Below are positions 16,784 through 28,476 of a stretch of DNA of 64,000 nucleotides, one piece after another (the stretch's first letter is position 1; each line of letters opens with the position of its first letter). The notes below the pieces were generated by a model. That model saw only the letters and a program-made list of their open reading frames with translations. It was not told where the DNA came from and searched no databases. The DNA is from Burkholderiaceae bacterium (GTDB lineage Bacteria > Pseudomonadota > Gammaproteobacteria > Burkholderiales > Burkholderiaceae_E). The translations under genes and the position numbers were made by a program. The DNA lies in assembly GCA_023954045.1 (NCBI GenBank), contig JAMLIR010000001.1, positions 1 through 64,000 on the forward strand, given 5' to 3'.

Positions 16784-17554
16784 CTAGTGCGCGCCCTCCT
16801 CGCCCAGGTACGCGGTCTGCACGTCGGCGTTGGCGCGGATCGCCTCGGGCGACCCGGTGGCGATGACGCGTCCGTTGACCATCACGGTGATCTCGTCCGA
16901 GACGCGGAACACCGCATCCATGTCGTGCTCGACCAGCAGGATCGCGTGCTCCGCCTTCAGCCCCTCGAGCAGCGACAGCATCCGGTCGGACTCCTCGGCG
17001 CCCATGCCGGCGAGCGGCTCGTCGAGGACGAGCACCCGCGGGCCGGTCGCCAGGCACATCGCGATCTCGAGCTGGCGCTTCTGGCCGTGCGACAGCGTGC
17101 CGGCGACGAGATGGGCCTGCGCGGCGAGCCCGGCGCGCTCGAGCGCGTGGGAGGCGGCAGCGCAGCTCACTTCGCACGAAGACGCCGGCGTCAGCCAGTC
17201 CCAGGGGCGCTGGAGCCTGGCCTGCGCGCTCAGCCGGCAGTTCTCGAACACCGTGAACGGCGCGTAGATCGTGTTGCGCTGGTAGCTGCGGCCGAGCCCC
17301 GCCTGGGCGCGCCGCGGCTGCGACCAGCGCGAGACGTCCTGGCCGAGGAGCTCGACCGTTCCCTCGCTCGCCTGGATCTCGCCGCACAGCAGGTTGATCA
17401 GCGTCGACTTGCCGGCGCCGTTGGTGCCGATCACCGCGTGGACCGTACCGAGCCGCACCGCGACCGACACGTCGTCGACGGCCTTCAGGCCGCCGAAGCT
17501 GCGCGAGACACTGCGCGCGCGCAGCAGCACCTCGCCGGCGCCGGCCTCAGGCAT
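16784..17554 (-). CDS. livG: Branched-chain amino acid ABC transporter ATPase LivG
   Basis: This 256-residue ATPase has Walker A GTNGAGKS (about 43-50), a Q-loop stretch LGRSYQRNTIYAPFTVFEN, signature LSHGQKRQLEIA, Walker B VLVLDEPLAGMGAEE and H-switch LLVEHDMDAVF. The AGMGAEE and VEHDMD motifs identify the LivG branch. Compared with many LivG proteins it carries a Cys-containing insert (SCEVSCAAASH, about 130-140). The start overlaps the end of livM by 8 bases, which fits coupled translation. Confidence 0.92.
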   Translation of the reverse strand: MPEAGAGEVLLRARSVSRSFGGLKAVDDVSVAVRLGTVHAVIGTNGAGKSTLINLLCGEIQASEGTVELLGQDVSRWSQPRRAQAGLGRSYQRNTIYAPFTVFENCRLSAQARLQRPWDWLTPASSCEVSCAAASHALERAGLAAQAHLVAGTLSHGQKRQLEIAMCLATGPRVLVLDEPLAGMGAEESDRMLSLLEGLKAEHAILLVEHDMDAVFRVSDEITVMVNGRVIATGSPEAIRANADVQTAYLGEEGAH

Positions 17555-18584
17555 GGCGCAGCCTCCGCAGCTGCGAGACGCGACGGGCGAGCTGCCTGCC
17601 GATGCCGACGATGCCGTTCGGCATCAGCGCGACGCAGGCGATGATCGCGAAGCCGAGCGTCAGTTGCCAGTGCTGGGCCATGGCCCCGAAGATCGCCTCC
17701 GACTGGAACAGCTCCTGCAGCAGCACGAACGCGAACGCGCCGATCACTGCGCCGCGCAGGTGGCCGAGCCCGCCGAGGATGATCATGATCAGCACGGCGC
17801 CCGACTGGTGCCACGACAGCAGCTCGGGACTCACGAAGCCGTCCTTCAGCGCGTACAGGAATCCGGCGAGGCCGGCGAACATGCCGGCCAGCACGAAAGC
17901 GGCTAGCTTGTAGCCGTACGTCGGGAACCCCACCGCCCGCATTCGCTGCTCGTTCACGCGGATGCCGGCCAGCGCATGGCCGAAGCGGCTGCGCACGAGC
18001 AGCCCCAGCACCCAATAGGTGAAGACGAGGCAGGCGAGCACGAACAGATAGAAGGTGAGCCCGTCGTCGAGATCGAACGGCCGCCACCCGGCGATCGTCA
18101 GCTCCGGACGGAAGTACAGGTAGATTCCGTCGCTGCCGCCGCCCAGCTTCGTGTCGTGGAACACGTAGTAACCCATCTGCGCGAAGGCCAGCGTGACCAT
18201 GATGAAGTAGATGCCGCGGGTGCGCAGCGACAGCGCGCCCACCACCAGCGCATAGAGCCCCGCCGCGATCACCGAGGCCGGCAGGAGCCAGAGCAGCGAC
18301 GCGGGATTCGACTGCGGCGTGAGCAGCGCGGCGGTATAGGCGGCGATGCCGAGAAAGGCCGCGTGGCCGAAGCAGACCAGCCCGGTCTGGCCGACCAGCA
18401 GTTCGAGGCTGAGCGCGAAGATCGAGAGGATCATGATCTTCGTGACCAGGTCGATCCCGAACTTGCTGCCCAGCGCCGGAAAAACCGCCAGCAGGACGGC
18501 GACCGCCACCACGGGCACGATGCGGGGGACTGCCACGTTCACCGTCGCGCTCAGGCTGTCCGGAACAGCCCTTCGGGCCGCCAC
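17547..18584 (-). CDS. livM: Branched-chain amino acid ABC transporter permease LivM
   Basis: This 345-residue membrane protein has about ten hydrophobic segments and the LivM signature LELLVGQTGLVCFGHAAFLGIAAYTAALL at about 60-88. A basic C-terminal end (QLARRVSQLRRLRHA) follows the last helix. The ATG at 18584 overlaps livH by 34 bases. A GTG at 18542, just after the livH stop, would remove 14 residues and is also plausible. With LivH it forms the channel. Confidence 0.92.
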   Translation of the reverse strand: MAARRAVPDSLSATVNVAVPRIVPVVAVAVLLAVFPALGSKFGIDLVTKIMILSIFALSLELLVGQTGLVCFGHAAFLGIAAYTAALLTPQSNPASLLWLLPASVIAAGLYALVVGALSLRTRGIYFIMVTLAFAQMGYYVFHDTKLGGGSDGIYLYFRPELTIAGWRPFDLDDGLTFYLFVLACLVFTYWVLGLLVRSRFGHALAGIRVNEQRMRAVGFPTYGYKLAAFVLAGMFAGLAGFLYALKDGFVSPELLSWHQSGAVLIMIILGGLGHLRGAVIGAFAFVLLQELFQSEAIFGAMAQHWQLTLGFAIIACVALMPNGIVGIGRQLARRVSQLRRLRHA

Positions 18585-19441
18585 AGCAGGATCGCGGCCA
18601 TCAGCACGTAGACGAGCACGCCGGCGGCCTGCGGAAAGAACACCGTGCCGAACGTCTCGACGAACCCGACCAGCAGCGCGGCGAGCAGCGCGCCGCGAAT
18701 CGACCCGATGCCGCCGATCACGACGACGACGAAGCAGATGATGAGGACCTGGTTACCCATGCCCGGATAGACCGACGACACCGGCGCGGCGATCGCGCCG
18801 GCCAGCGCGGCCAGCGCGACGCCGGCGGAGAACACGACGCGGTAGAGGAACTTGATGTCCACGCCCATCGCCTGGACCATCTCGCGGTTCGACGCGCCGG
18901 CCCTCACGGTCATGCCGAGCCGCGTGCGCGTGATCACCCAGAACAGGCCAAGCGCCACCAGCACGCAGACCCCCGACACGAACAGTCGGTAGACCGGATA
19001 GGTCATCAGTTCGCCCAGCGGCAAGGTGCCGGCCAGCGAAGGCGGAGGCGACACGCCGTGCACGTCGTTGCCGACCAGGATGCTGCGCGTCTCCTCGAAC
19101 ACGAGGATCAGCGCGTAGGTCATCAGCACCTGCTGCAGGTGCTCACGCTCGTACAGGTAGCTGAAGAAGCACCACTCGAGCACGTAGCCGAGGACCACCG
19201 ACAGGACGACGCCGAGCGCCAGCGTCGCGAAGAATCCGCCGCCGACCGTGTGCTCGACCAGCGGCGCCAGCGCGAACGCCATGTACGCGCCGATCATGTA
19301 AAAACTGCCGTGCGCCAGGTTGATGACGCCCATGATCCCGAAGATCAGCGTGAGTCCACTGGCCACCAGGAACAGCAGCAACCCGTACTGGACGGCGTTC
19401 AGGCACTGGACGAGAAAGACGACTGGATCCATGCGGGACAT
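18551..19441 (-). CDS. livH: Branched-chain amino acid ABC transporter permease LivH
   Basis: This 296-residue protein has about eight hydrophobic segments. The N-terminal half has the typical GLTLIFGIMGVINLAHGSFYMIGAY stretch, and the C-terminal half has the IGGIGSIRGALLAALLVGFVETFG motif of LivH permeases. It lies 75 bases downstream of the binding-protein gene and overlaps livM. Confidence 0.93.
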   Translation of the reverse strand: MSRMDPVVFLVQCLNAVQYGLLLFLVASGLTLIFGIMGVINLAHGSFYMIGAYMAFALAPLVEHTVGGGFFATLALGVVLSVVLGYVLEWCFFSYLYEREHLQQVLMTYALILVFEETRSILVGNDVHGVSPPPSLAGTLPLGELMTYPVYRLFVSGVCVLVALGLFWVITRTRLGMTVRAGASNREMVQAMGVDIKFLYRVVFSAGVALAALAGAIAAPVSSVYPGMGNQVLIICFVVVVIGGIGSIRGALLAALLVGFVETFGTVFFPQAAGVLVYVLMAAILLWRPEGLFRTA

Positions 19442-19516
19442 CCGGCGGGCGCGGCGGACGCGAAGACGGGCCCGGCCCGAGGCCGCGCCCGTCCTGGCGC
19501 CGCGCCCGCGCGCGGC

Positions 19517-20683
19517 TTACATCCGGCAGCCGCGACCCGGGTCGGCCAGCGCCTTGGCCGCGACGCCCTGCACCTGGTTGGTCTTGCCCACGACCTTGCG
19601 CAGGTAGATGTCCTGCACCGGGTTGTGCGACTTCGACAGCGTGAACGCGCCGCGGGGGCTGTCGATGCGAGCCTTCGCCATCGCCGCGTACATCGCGTCG
19701 CGCTTGCTCATGTCGCCTTTCGCGGCGGCCAGGCCGATGCCCAGCATCTGCGCCGCGTCGTAGCCCTGCACCGCGTAGACGTCGGGCTGCAGCTTGTACG
19801 CCTTCGCGTACGCCAGGCGGAACGACTTGTCCTTCGCATTGTCGAGGCCGTCGGCATAGTGCAGCGTCGTGAGCAGCCCCTGCGCGGCCTCACCCTGCGC
19901 CTCGAGCGTGCCGTCGGTGAGGAAGCCCGCCCCGACCAGCGGGATCGACTTGCCCAGCCCGGCAGCCGCGTAGTCCTTGACGAACTTGACCGCGCCGGCG
20001 CCGGCGAAGAACGTGTAGACGACGTCGGGCTTGATCGAAGCAATCTCGGTCAGCAGCGCCTGGAATTCCTCGCGCGGGAACGGCAGCGTGAGTTCCTTCA
20101 CGATCTGGCCGCCCGCCTTCGTGAAGCTCTCCTTGAAGCCGTTGACGCTCTCCTCGCCGGCCGCGTATTTCCAGGTGATCGTGACCGCCTTCTTGTAGCC
20201 GCGCTTGGCCGCCACTTCGCCCATCGCGTACCCGGGCTGCCAGTTCGAGAACGACGTGCGGAAGATGTTCGGTGCGCACATCGGGCCGGTGACCGCGTCG
20301 GCGCCGGCGTTGGGTACGATCAGCAGGGTGCCGCTGTCCTTCGCGGCCTTGGCCATCGCCATCGCGACGCCCGAGTGCACCGTGCCCACGACCACGTCGA
20401 CCTGGTCGCGCTTGATCAGCTTGTTGACGTTGTCGGTGGCCTTCGACGGATCGCTCTCGTCGTCGACGCGCACGTATTCGATCTGCTGGCCGGCCAGCTT
20501 GCCGCCGTGCTCGTCCACGTAGAGTTTGAAGCCGTTCTCGATCGCGGTGGCGAGTGCGGCGTACGTGCCCGTGTACGGCAGCATGAAGCCGACCTTCACC
20601 GGCTTGCCCTGGGCGGCGGCGCCCCCCGCCATGGCCGCGACCACTGCCGCGGCGGCCAGCTTGACTGCGTGTCTCCTGTGCAT
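19517..20683 (-). CDS. Periplasmic binding protein of the Liv-type ABC transporter
   Basis: This 388-residue type I binding protein has a signal peptide at 1-25 (basic MHRRHAVK, then an Ala-rich core ending AAA-Q). The mature part opens with VKVGFMLPYTGTYAALATAIENG, the usual first strand and ligand loop of LivK-like proteins. Many aromatic-acid and amide binding proteins share this fold, so the substrate may not be a branched-chain amino acid. Shine-Dalgarno AGGAG lies 7 bases before the ATG. It heads the five-gene operon. The C-terminus (DPGRGCRM) contains a single Cys. Confidence 0.9.
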   Translation of the reverse strand: MHRRHAVKLAAAAVVAAMAGGAAAQGKPVKVGFMLPYTGTYAALATAIENGFKLYVDEHGGKLAGQQIEYVRVDDESDPSKATDNVNKLIKRDQVDVVVGTVHSGVAMAMAKAAKDSGTLLIVPNAGADAVTGPMCAPNIFRTSFSNWQPGYAMGEVAAKRGYKKAVTITWKYAAGEESVNGFKESFTKAGGQIVKELTLPFPREEFQALLTEIASIKPDVVYTFFAGAGAVKFVKDYAAAGLGKSIPLVGAGFLTDGTLEAQGEAAQGLLTTLHYADGLDNAKDKSFRLAYAKAYKLQPDVYAVQGYDAAQMLGIGLAAAKGDMSKRDAMYAAMAKARIDSPRGAFTLSKSHNPVQDIYLRKVVGKTNQVQGVAAKALADPGRGCRM

Positions 20684-20759
20684 CGAAATCTCCTGTGCAT
20701 GACTGACGGATGGGCCGCCATCGACCCGCCGACGACGGCGCCCGAACCGGGTGCTCCGA

Positions 20760-20788
20760 ACGATAGCCGACGAAGATTGCGCTGTCAG
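20760..20788 (-). promoter_or_regulatory. Proximal promoter of the Liv-type operon
   Basis: On the minus strand CTGACA (20788-20783) and TATCGT (20765-20760) are 17 bases apart. That matches sigma-70 at 5 of 6 and 4 of 6 positions. The predicted start lies about 70 bases before the binding-protein ATG. Confidence 0.5.
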
Positions 20789-20889
20789 CGAAGCGAGCGC
20801 AACCGCGGGGCTTCCCGGATCGACTCTTCAGGAGAACGCGGATGCCGAGCGACGCGCCGCTGGCCGTGTAGCGGCCGTTCGGCGCATGA

Positions 20890-20930
20890 ACCGTAATTCC
20901 TTCGCCCGGACATGTCAAGCACTATAGTGC
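20890..20930 (-). promoter_or_regulatory. Distal promoter with palindromic operator before the Liv-type operon
   Basis: A perfect TTGACA (20918-20913) lies 17 bases from a weak -10 TACGGT (20895-20890). Directly abutting the -35 on its upstream side is the perfect 12-bp palindrome GCACTATAGTGC (20919-20930). A regulator bound there could activate or occlude the promoter. The leader would be about 200 bases and contains the proximal promoter. Confidence 0.4.
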
Positions 20931-20966
20931 AGGCCGCCCGACGCCCCACGCCGGGGCGCGAGGCCG

Positions 20967-23513
20967 TCACTGCCCGACGACGAGGTGCGCGCGCCGCTGC
21001 TCGAAGCGTGCGCGCAGTTCCTCCATCTGCAGCGACATCGCGCGCCGGTCCGCGTGGCGAACCAGCAGCGCGACCGTGCGCCGCCGGTTGATCCAGGCCA
21101 CCTTCAGGTAGGCGCTGCTGCCGTCGCGCGCGACCAGTTCGATCCAGTCGCCGCGGCGCATCCGTTCGAGCGCCTGCGGCGGCGGCAAGTCGCTGCGCTG
21201 CGGCTTCGCCGGCAGGTCGCCGAGGTCGAGCGAGTCGAGGATCTCGAGCAGGCGGCGCTCGGTGCCCTCCTCTTCGGGCCGCTCCGGCTCGCGCGCGCGG
21301 GTCGCGGGCCCCTCGCGCGTCGTCGGCGTGGCGGGCTTCGGCTGCGTCGGCGGCGCAGGTTGTGCCGACGGCTCCGGCGCCGCCGGCGGTTCCGGCTCGC
21401 GCGCGGCCTCGCCAGCCGCGGCCGGCGTGCCCCCTGCGCCGCCCGCCGTGTCGCCGCCGAGCGGCTGGGCCAGCGTGGGCACCGGCCCGGCGGTCGCGAC
21501 GCCGGTCGCGGCGCCGAGGCGCGCGCGCGTCGTCGCACCGCGCTCCCGCTCGCGCCGCTGCATGCGGCGCAGGTGGATCAGGAACAGCTCGTCGAAGAAC
21601 GACTTGAACTCGTCGTCCTTCGCGCCGATCTCGCGCACACCCTGCGTCATCAGCCTGATCAGCGGCGGGATGCGCTGCGCGAGCTCGCGGCGACTACGCC
21701 GCTCCTCGCCCTCGTCCAGGCTCCAGAGCAGGTCGTCGACCACCTGCAGCGACAGGCGGAATTCGGCGCTCTCCTCGCCGTTGCGCAGCGCCGCGGTGCG
21801 CATGTGGCGCAGCCAGACGTTGATCACGAACTCGCGCACCGACTCGGGCGCGCGGTGGCGCTCGAGCCGCTCCTCGAGCAGCGAGCGCAGGCGTTCGGTG
21901 ACGAGCCGCTCGCGTTCGCGGCTCGGGCGCCTCGCGTAGTCGCGCCGGTTGCGCCGGCTCGGCGTCTCCTCGAGCGTGCGGCGCTCGCGCACGACCCGGT
22001 CGATCAGCTGTCCCACGCTGCGGGCGGCGCGCGAGTACTCTTTCTCGACCTGCTGCGCCATCACCGCCGAGCGCGACTGAAGCGCGCTCGAGACGATCTC
22101 GACCGCGCGCACCACGGTATCCAGCCGGCGATAGAGCTCGCTGCCACGGACGATGTCGTCGCCGAAAGCCGTCGAGATCGCGCCGAAGTGCTCGATCAGC
22201 TTCCTGAGCGAGCGCGGATCGTCGCCCAGGTAGGCGGGGTCGAGCAGCGTCAGTGCGACCGCCGGCTGCTGCAGCCGCCAGACCAGCGGCTTGGCGGCCT
22301 CGGGCAGGCGGCGGTCGTCGATCACGTAGTCGAACATCGCCGCGACCAGGTCGACCACCGCGACCTGCGCGGGCGCGGCGCCGGACTCGCGCATCCGCTT
22401 GCGCACGTTGCCGAAGAACTCGCCTCGCGCCTCGCGGCTGTACGGCATCGCCCCGATCGCGTGCGCGAAGGCCACCGCGTCGCGCTCGATCTCGACCACC
22501 GGCTGCAGCGTGGGCAGCACGCGCAGCCGCTGTCCGTGCGGCGTGCCGGCCAGCGGCGAGCTGCCCAGCGTCGCGGCGTCGCGCTCGGCCTGCAGCGTGA
22601 CGTCGACCGAGCGCGGCAGGCCGGCGCTGCGCCGCTCGACGCCCGGCGCCTCGCCTGCGGGCTGCGGCCAGGAGGCCTCGCCCTCTGCGGGCGCCCCGGC
22701 GTGCGCCGGCAGCGGCTCGCCGTCGTCGGGCGCGAGCGCCGGCTCCCCCACCGGCACCGGCTCGGGCGCCACGAGCGGCATCGCGCCGTCGTCGGCGGTC
22801 GGGCCGCCCGCCGGGGGCATCGGTGCCTGCGCAGCCGCGGGTTCCGGCTCCGCTTCCGCCGGCGGCGGTTCGAGCGGCGCGACGCCGGCATCCTCGAGCA
22901 GGCGATCGGCACGGCCGATCGCGTCGGCGATCGGCGCAGCCAGCTCCGCCACGGCCAGCTGGCGCAGCACCGCGCGGGTGCGCGCGCCTTCGGCGATGCC
23001 GTCGAGCGAGGCGACCGCCGCGCTGGCGAGCGTGCGCGCGCCCAGCGGATTCATGTCGTCGTCGGCCCAGTCGTGCTCGGCCACCTGGCGCAGCCGCGCC
23101 ACGTAGCGCGGATAGACCACCCCGGAACGGTCGCGTGCAGCACGCGAGAGGTCCGCCGCCAGGATCTGCGCCTCGAGTTCCTCGTCGTCGATCAGCGCGA
23201 GACCCTGGACGTCCAGGTCCTCGTCGGCGCGGCGCGCGGCTTCGAGGCAGCGGCCCGCGCGGCGCGCCAGCGCGTCGGCGACCTGGGTCACCCGCGTCGC
23301 CGACTCGCGCCGCAGGCGCAGCGCCGCGCCGAGCAGCGCCTGCCGCTCCCGGCCGTCGAGCGCGCGATCGGCGGCCGCGTCCAGCTCGTCGGCGATGGCC
23401 GCAAGCGCGTCGGTGACCGCCGCCGACAGGCTGTCGGCGAGCGCCTCGCGGGTACGCGCGAACAGGAGCGAACGCGGCGGAGGTCTCGGGAGGGAAAGGT
23501 CCGATTCGGTCAT
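20967..23513 (-). CDS. DUF1631 family protein
   Basis: This 848-residue protein is largely helical and rich in Arg, Ala and Glu. Three parts are visible: an N-terminal helical region (about 1-200), a low-complexity Pro/Ala/Glu linker (about 205-300), and a conserved DUF1631 core (about 325-640). After a second Pro-rich linker comes a C-terminal domain of about 70 residues: a MRRGDWIELV opening, then LKVAWINRRRTVALLVRHADR, which resembles a small PilZ-like beta-barrel. DUF1631 proteins are common in betaproteobacteria and of unknown function. It stands alone between the Liv operon and a thioesterase gene. A TTGACA at 23647-23642 may mark its promoter. Confidence 0.85.
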   Translation of the reverse strand: MTESDLSLPRPPPRSLLFARTREALADSLSAAVTDALAAIADELDAAADRALDGRERQALLGAALRLRRESATRVTQVADALARRAGRCLEAARRADEDLDVQGLALIDDEELEAQILAADLSRAARDRSGVVYPRYVARLRQVAEHDWADDDMNPLGARTLASAAVASLDGIAEGARTRAVLRQLAVAELAAPIADAIGRADRLLEDAGVAPLEPPPAEAEPEPAAAQAPMPPAGGPTADDGAMPLVAPEPVPVGEPALAPDDGEPLPAHAGAPAEGEASWPQPAGEAPGVERRSAGLPRSVDVTLQAERDAATLGSSPLAGTPHGQRLRVLPTLQPVVEIERDAVAFAHAIGAMPYSREARGEFFGNVRKRMRESGAAPAQVAVVDLVAAMFDYVIDDRRLPEAAKPLVWRLQQPAVALTLLDPAYLGDDPRSLRKLIEHFGAISTAFGDDIVRGSELYRRLDTVVRAVEIVSSALQSRSAVMAQQVEKEYSRAARSVGQLIDRVVRERRTLEETPSRRNRRDYARRPSRERERLVTERLRSLLEERLERHRAPESVREFVINVWLRHMRTAALRNGEESAEFRLSLQVVDDLLWSLDEGEERRSRRELAQRIPPLIRLMTQGVREIGAKDDEFKSFFDELFLIHLRRMQRRERERGATTRARLGAATGVATAGPVPTLAQPLGGDTAGGAGGTPAAAGEAAREPEPPAAPEPSAQPAPPTQPKPATPTTREGPATRAREPERPEEEGTERRLLEILDSLDLGDLPAKPQRSDLPPPQALERMRRGDWIELVARDGSSAYLKVAWINRRRTVALLVRHADRRAMSLQMEELRARFEQRRAHLVVGQ

Positions 23514-23746
23514 CGACTTCTTCTGGCGCGAGCCCGCGGCCGCGCGATCCGCGGTGCGGACCGTCCGGCAGGGCTCGTTGCGACAGGGGCGATGCTATCG
23601 GAACCGGTTGTGCCGATCAGTGAACAAGTTAGCCGGCCGGGTGTCAAATCCACCGACAACCGGCGCCGTAAACCGGAAATCCGGCACGGATCGCCGCGGT
23701 GCCCGACTCGAATCGCCGCGCCGCCAGGCCCGGGGCGCCGCCCGCG

Positions 23747-24169
23747 TCAGTCGGTCAGGTAGCGCTCGATCCCTGCCCGAAGCGCGTCGGGAAACGGCAC
23801 CGAGCGCAACTCGTCGACGTGCGCGAGCACGACGGTGAGCCGGGCGCGCACGCGCGGCACCCCTCCGGCGACGCCCTCGACCGCCAGCCCGAGCGAGCTG
23901 CGTCCGATCCGCTGCACGCCGAGGCTCAGCTTCAGCATCTCGCCGATCTTGCTCGGCGACAGGAAGTCGCATTCGACGCGCACCATCGGCAAGCCGAGCC
24001 GCTGCCGGTAGACCAGCTCCGCGTAGTCGTGCTGCAGCCCGTGGTTGAACCAGTCTTCGACCAGCTCGTGGAACAGGATGAAGTACTGGGGATAGAAGAC
24101 GATCCCCGCCGGATCGCAATGATGGAAGCGGATCAGCTTGTCCCGCTCGAACGCGTTGCCCTTGCCCAC
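23747..24169 (-). CDS. Acyl-CoA thioesterase, 4-hydroxybenzoyl-CoA thioesterase (YbgC/FcbC) family
   Basis: This 140-residue single hot-dog-fold protein has the active-site segment FHHCDPAGIVFYPQYF at about 15-30; D19 is the catalytic acid of this family. It is followed by the long hot-dog helix (YFILFHELVEDWFNHGL). Length is normal. The substrate cannot be read from sequence: family members cleave 4-hydroxybenzoyl-CoA or short-chain acyl-CoA, or act with the Tol-Pal system. No tol genes are nearby. It is separated by about 125 bases from a Bug-type binding protein gene, so co-transcription is possible but not shown. Confidence 0.88.
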   Translation of the reverse strand: MGKGNAFERDKLIRFHHCDPAGIVFYPQYFILFHELVEDWFNHGLQHDYAELVYRQRLGLPMVRVECDFLSPSKIGEMLKLSLGVQRIGRSSLGLAVEGVAGGVPRVRARLTVVLAHVDELRSVPFPDALRAGIERYLTD

Positions 24170-24295
24170 GCAGCCCTCCGCTTCGACGCCGCGGCGCGCG
24201 AGGAGCTGCCGCCCCCCGGCGCGCCGCGCAACCGCGGCAATGGTAGCGCAGGCATCCGGACGTTCGCGGAGCCGACCCGAACCGGACCCGCTCCC

Positions 24296-25285
24296 TCAGT
24301 TCGCCTTGATGTTCGCTTCGCCGATCAGCCTGCCGTAGCGTTCGTGCTCGGCGCGCACCAGCGCGGCCAGTTCCTGGGGCGTCGTCGGCGACGCGACCGC
24401 GCCGAGTTTCGCCAGCCGGTCCCTGACGTCGGGGTCCGCGAGCGCCGCGTGGATCGCCGCATTGAGCTTCCCGATGACCGCGGCAGGCGTGCCCCTGGGC
24501 GCGATGAACGCGTGCCAGACCGAGGCCTCGAAACCCGGGAAGCCCGACTCGGCGATCGTCGGCGTGTCGGGAAGCGTCGAGACGCGCTCGGCGCTCAGCG
24601 TCGCCAGCACGCGCAGCTTGCCGGCCTTCACGTGCGGCAGGACCTCGACCGCGTTCACCGCCACCAGCGGAAGCTGGCCGCCGAGCACGTCGGCGATCGC
24701 CGGAGCGCCGCCCTTGTACGGCACGTGCGTGAGCGAGATGCCTGCCGCGCGCGCGAACAGTTCCACCGCCAGGTGCGGCGTCGAGCCGCTGCCCGGAGTC
24801 GCGTAGCTCACGCTCCCCGGGCGCACCTTCGACGTCTCGACGAGCTTCTGCAGCGTGGAGATGTCCGAGGACGCATTGGCAGCGATCACCACCGGGAGCC
24901 GGGCGACGAGCGAGATCGGCACGACGTCCCGGTTCGGGTCGAACGGCTGCTGCGTGTAGAGCAGCGGATTCGCCGTCAGGCCGTTGGCGACCAGCATCAC
25001 CGTGTAGCCGTCGGGCGGGCTGTCGATCAGCAGCCTGATTGCGATGTTGCTGGCGGCGCCCGGCTTGTTCTCGACGACGACCGGCTGCCCGAGGATCGCC
25101 GACATCTTCTCGCCCACCGTGCGCGCCACGATGTCCATCGCGCCGCCGGGCGCGAAGCCGACGAGGATCCTGATCGGCCTCGTCGGATACACCTGGCCCA
25201 TCGCGGCGGGTGCGATGGCCAGGGCCAGGATCGCGGCCGCCGGGACGGCCACGGCACGGATCATCGTTCGGAATCGGAAAGCCAT
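24296..25285 (-). CDS. Bug/TctC-family periplasmic binding protein
   Basis: This 329-residue protein has a signal peptide at 1-30 (MAFRFRTMIRAV, hydrophobic core, AMG-Q). The mature N-terminus PTRPIRILVGFAPGGAMDIVAR is the hallmark of tripartite tricarboxylate transporter receptors, with further typical blocks (VVVENKPGAASNIA, YGTPGSGSTPHL-like, HVPYKGGAPAIADVLGGQ). Burkholderiales carry many such orphan receptors. No TctA/TctB membrane partners are encoded nearby, so the ligand, usually a carboxylate, and the partner are unknown. Confidence 0.92.
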   Translation of the reverse strand: MAFRFRTMIRAVAVPAAAILALAIAPAAMGQVYPTRPIRILVGFAPGGAMDIVARTVGEKMSAILGQPVVVENKPGAASNIAIRLLIDSPPDGYTVMLVANGLTANPLLYTQQPFDPNRDVVPISLVARLPVVIAANASSDISTLQKLVETSKVRPGSVSYATPGSGSTPHLAVELFARAAGISLTHVPYKGGAPAIADVLGGQLPLVAVNAVEVLPHVKAGKLRVLATLSAERVSTLPDTPTIAESGFPGFEASVWHAFIAPRGTPAAVIGKLNAAIHAALADPDVRDRLAKLGAVASPTTPQELAALVRAEHERYGRLIGEANIKAN

Positions 25286-25454
25286 GCGTCGGTTCTCCTC
25301 GGGATTCGTGAGTTGCGTGTCCCCGCTGCGCGCGAAGGTCGGGACACCTGGCGCCGCGCGAGCGGCGGGCAGCCGGTCCGGGGCCCGTCGTCGGGAAACC
25401 GCCGGCGGGAAGGGGCTCCGACCCGGTGCATCCGGAGGGAACTGCGCAAGGAAT

Positions 25455-25545
25455 TGGCGGAAAGGGTGGGATTCGAACCCACGTTACGGTGTAACCGTAA
25501 ACCGGATTTCGAGTCCGGCGCATTCGACCACTCTGCCACCTTTCC
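25455..25545 (-). tRNA. tRNA-Ser, anticodon CGA
   Basis: A 91-nt class II tRNA: acceptor GGAAAGG/CCTTTCC, anticodon stem CCGGA/TCCGG with loop CTCGAAA (anticodon CGA), a long variable arm (stem TACGGT with a CCGTA partner), T-loop TTCGAAT, discriminator G and encoded CCA. It lies 77 bases downstream of serS, the gene for the enzyme that charges it, on the same strand, and has its own promoter-like element. Confidence 0.95.
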
Positions 25546-25578
25546 GGGTATCGCGCGGGTCGCGACGCGAGGCGGGCG

Positions 25579-25587
25579 AGTATAGCA
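25579..25587 (-). promoter_or_regulatory. Extended -10 promoter of tRNA-Ser
   Basis: On the minus strand TGC-TATACT (25587-25579) forms an extended -10 about 33 bases before the mature tRNA 5' end, in the serS-tRNA gap. The extended -10 may compensate for the missing -35. Confidence 0.5.
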
Positions 25588-25622
25588 AAACCGCGACCCC
25601 GGACCGGCGGCCGCGCGCGGAC

Positions 25623-28453
<2,831 letters not shown>

Positions 28454-28476
<23 letters not shown>

